Position numbers and translations under genes: made by a program | Shown: in pieces, positions 15,259 through 15,792 of the stretch | Numbering within the stretch: position 1 is the stretch's first letter | How the letters are laid out: each line of letters starts with the position of its first letter | Assembly: GCA_030066455.1 (NCBI GenBank) | Contig: JASJBQ010000105.1 | Location: 1-15,792 of the forward strand | DNA: 15,792 nucleotides | DNA from: Desulfobacterales bacterium | GTDB taxonomy: Bacteria; Desulfobacterota; Desulfobacteria; Desulfobacterales; UBA5852 | Reading direction: 5' to 3' | Notes under the pieces: model-generated | The model's database searches: none | The model's input: the letters and a program-made list of their open reading frames with translations, nothing else | What the model was told of the DNA's origin: nothing

Positions 15259-15792
15259 GTGGCCCTAAACAAGAGATGGTATATCGTTCACGTCTACTCC
15301 GGGTTTGAGAACAAGGTCAAGAAATCCCTTGAGGACCGCATCCAGAATTCCACTGATCCGGAGAAATTTGGCGAGGTGGTGGTGCCCACCGAAGAAGTCG
15401 TGGAACTCGTCAAGGGCAAGCGCAAGACGTCGGCCCGCAAGTTCTATCCCGGCTATATTCTGGTCAATATGCATCTGGACGATGAAACCTGGCACACCGT
15501 CAACGACACCGCCAAGGTGACCGGTTTTCTGGGGGGGCGGGACAAACCGACGCCCATCACCGATGAAGAGGCCAACCAGATCCTCAACCGCATGGAAGCC
15601 GGCAAGGAAAAGCCGCAGCCCAAGTATTTCTTTGAGACCGGTGATGAGATCCGCGTCATCGACGGCCCGTTCACCAACTTCAACGGCACGGTGGACGAAG
15701 TCAACGCCGAAAAGGGGAAGATCAGGGTGCTGGTCAGTATTTTCGGGCGGTCAACGCCGGTTGAGTTGGATTTCGTTCAGGTAACCAAGATC
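15259..15792 (+). CDS. nusG: NusG, transcription elongation factor (copy 2; stop codon beyond the window)
   Basis: The reading frame from GTG 15259 runs open to the last base of the window and encodes all 178 residues known from copy 1; only the stop codon is missing. The NGN and KOW domains are intact. Differences from copy 1 are P32T, D35E, I80T and A127T against roughly 35 silent base changes, so the gene looks functional. GTGAGG precedes the start as in copy 1. What follows (rplK again, or something else) cannot be seen and is decisive for interpreting the duplication. Confidence 0.93.
   Translation, partial: MALNKRWYIVHVYSGFENKVKKSLEDRIQNSTDPEKFGEVVVPTEEVVELVKGKRKTSARKFYPGYILVNMHLDDETWHTVNDTAKVTGFLGGRDKPTPITDEEANQILNRMEAGKEKPQPKYFFETGDEIRVIDGPFTNFNGTVDEVNAEKGKIRVLVSIFGRSTPVELDFVQVTKI

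Larger units (their letters stand above)
14817..15792 (+). repeat. Direct repeat copy 2 (secE leader, secE, nusG)
   Basis: This is the second member of the pair described for 1-976, with no gap in the alignment and the same spacings (12 bases secE to nusG). Thirty-three of the 40 leader bases immediately upstream of secE are shared, including the CCGCGGTAGACATAGTTGGA core. The window ends inside the repeat, one codon before the nusG stop. Confidence 0.9.

Noticed and set aside
1..15792. Mobile element, phage, toxin-antitoxin or CRISPR content
   Set aside because: Every long stretch is accounted for by core genes. No transposase, terminal inverted repeats or regularly spaced repeats were seen; the only repeat is the secE-nusG pair.

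Overview
The window is a bacterial transcription/translation core locus. All genes are on the + strand: secE, nusG, rplK, rplA, rplJ, rplL, rpoB, rpoC, rpsL, rpsG, tuf, rpmG, tRNA-Trp(CCA), then a second secE and a second nusG that the window edge cuts just before its stop codon. Fairly high GC, the protein sequences, a long lysine-rich SecE N-terminus, the tuf-rpmG-trnW-secE-nusG order and SI3-type material in the RpoC trigger loop all suggest a Desulfobacterota (former Deltaproteobacteria) organism, perhaps Desulfobacterales. This placement rests on recognition only.

Layout. 1-979: secE-nusG copy 1. 1022-3401: ribosomal stalk and L1/L11 genes, with a 243-base rplA-rplJ gap holding an L10-type leader and a hairpin able to cover the rplJ Shine-Dalgarno. 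3402-3488: strong GC hairpin between rplL and rpoB. 3489-11968: rpoB and rpoC. 11969-12252: 284 bases with a 12-bp hairpin after rpoC, then a likely promoter with a TTGACA -35 box and an overlapping dyad ahead of rpsL. 12253-13151: rpsL and rpsG. 13282-14475: tuf, directly after rpsG with no fusA between. 14496-14774: rpmG and tRNA-Trp. 14857-15792: secE-nusG copy 2. No gene-free stretch exceeds 300 bases.

The genes supply RNA polymerase beta and beta', the factor coupling it to the ribosome (NusG), large- and small-subunit ribosomal proteins, EF-Tu, a tRNA and the SecE translocon subunit, normally co-expressed as growth-rate-controlled operons.

Three things stand out. (1) RpoC carries an in-frame insert of about 99 residues (574-672) between otherwise contiguous conserved segments just after the active-site region, and it reads like a parvulin/PpiC-type prolyl isomerase domain. 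(2) The two secE-nusG copies are collinear without indels at an offset of exactly 14,816 bases, yet differ at roughly 7% of bases, mostly synonymously: either an old, selected duplication or a strain chimera joined through tuf. (3) tuf has codon usage unlike its neighbours (all 28 Thr codons are ACG) and sits where fusA-tuf would be expected. No mobile element, CRISPR array or phage gene was seen.
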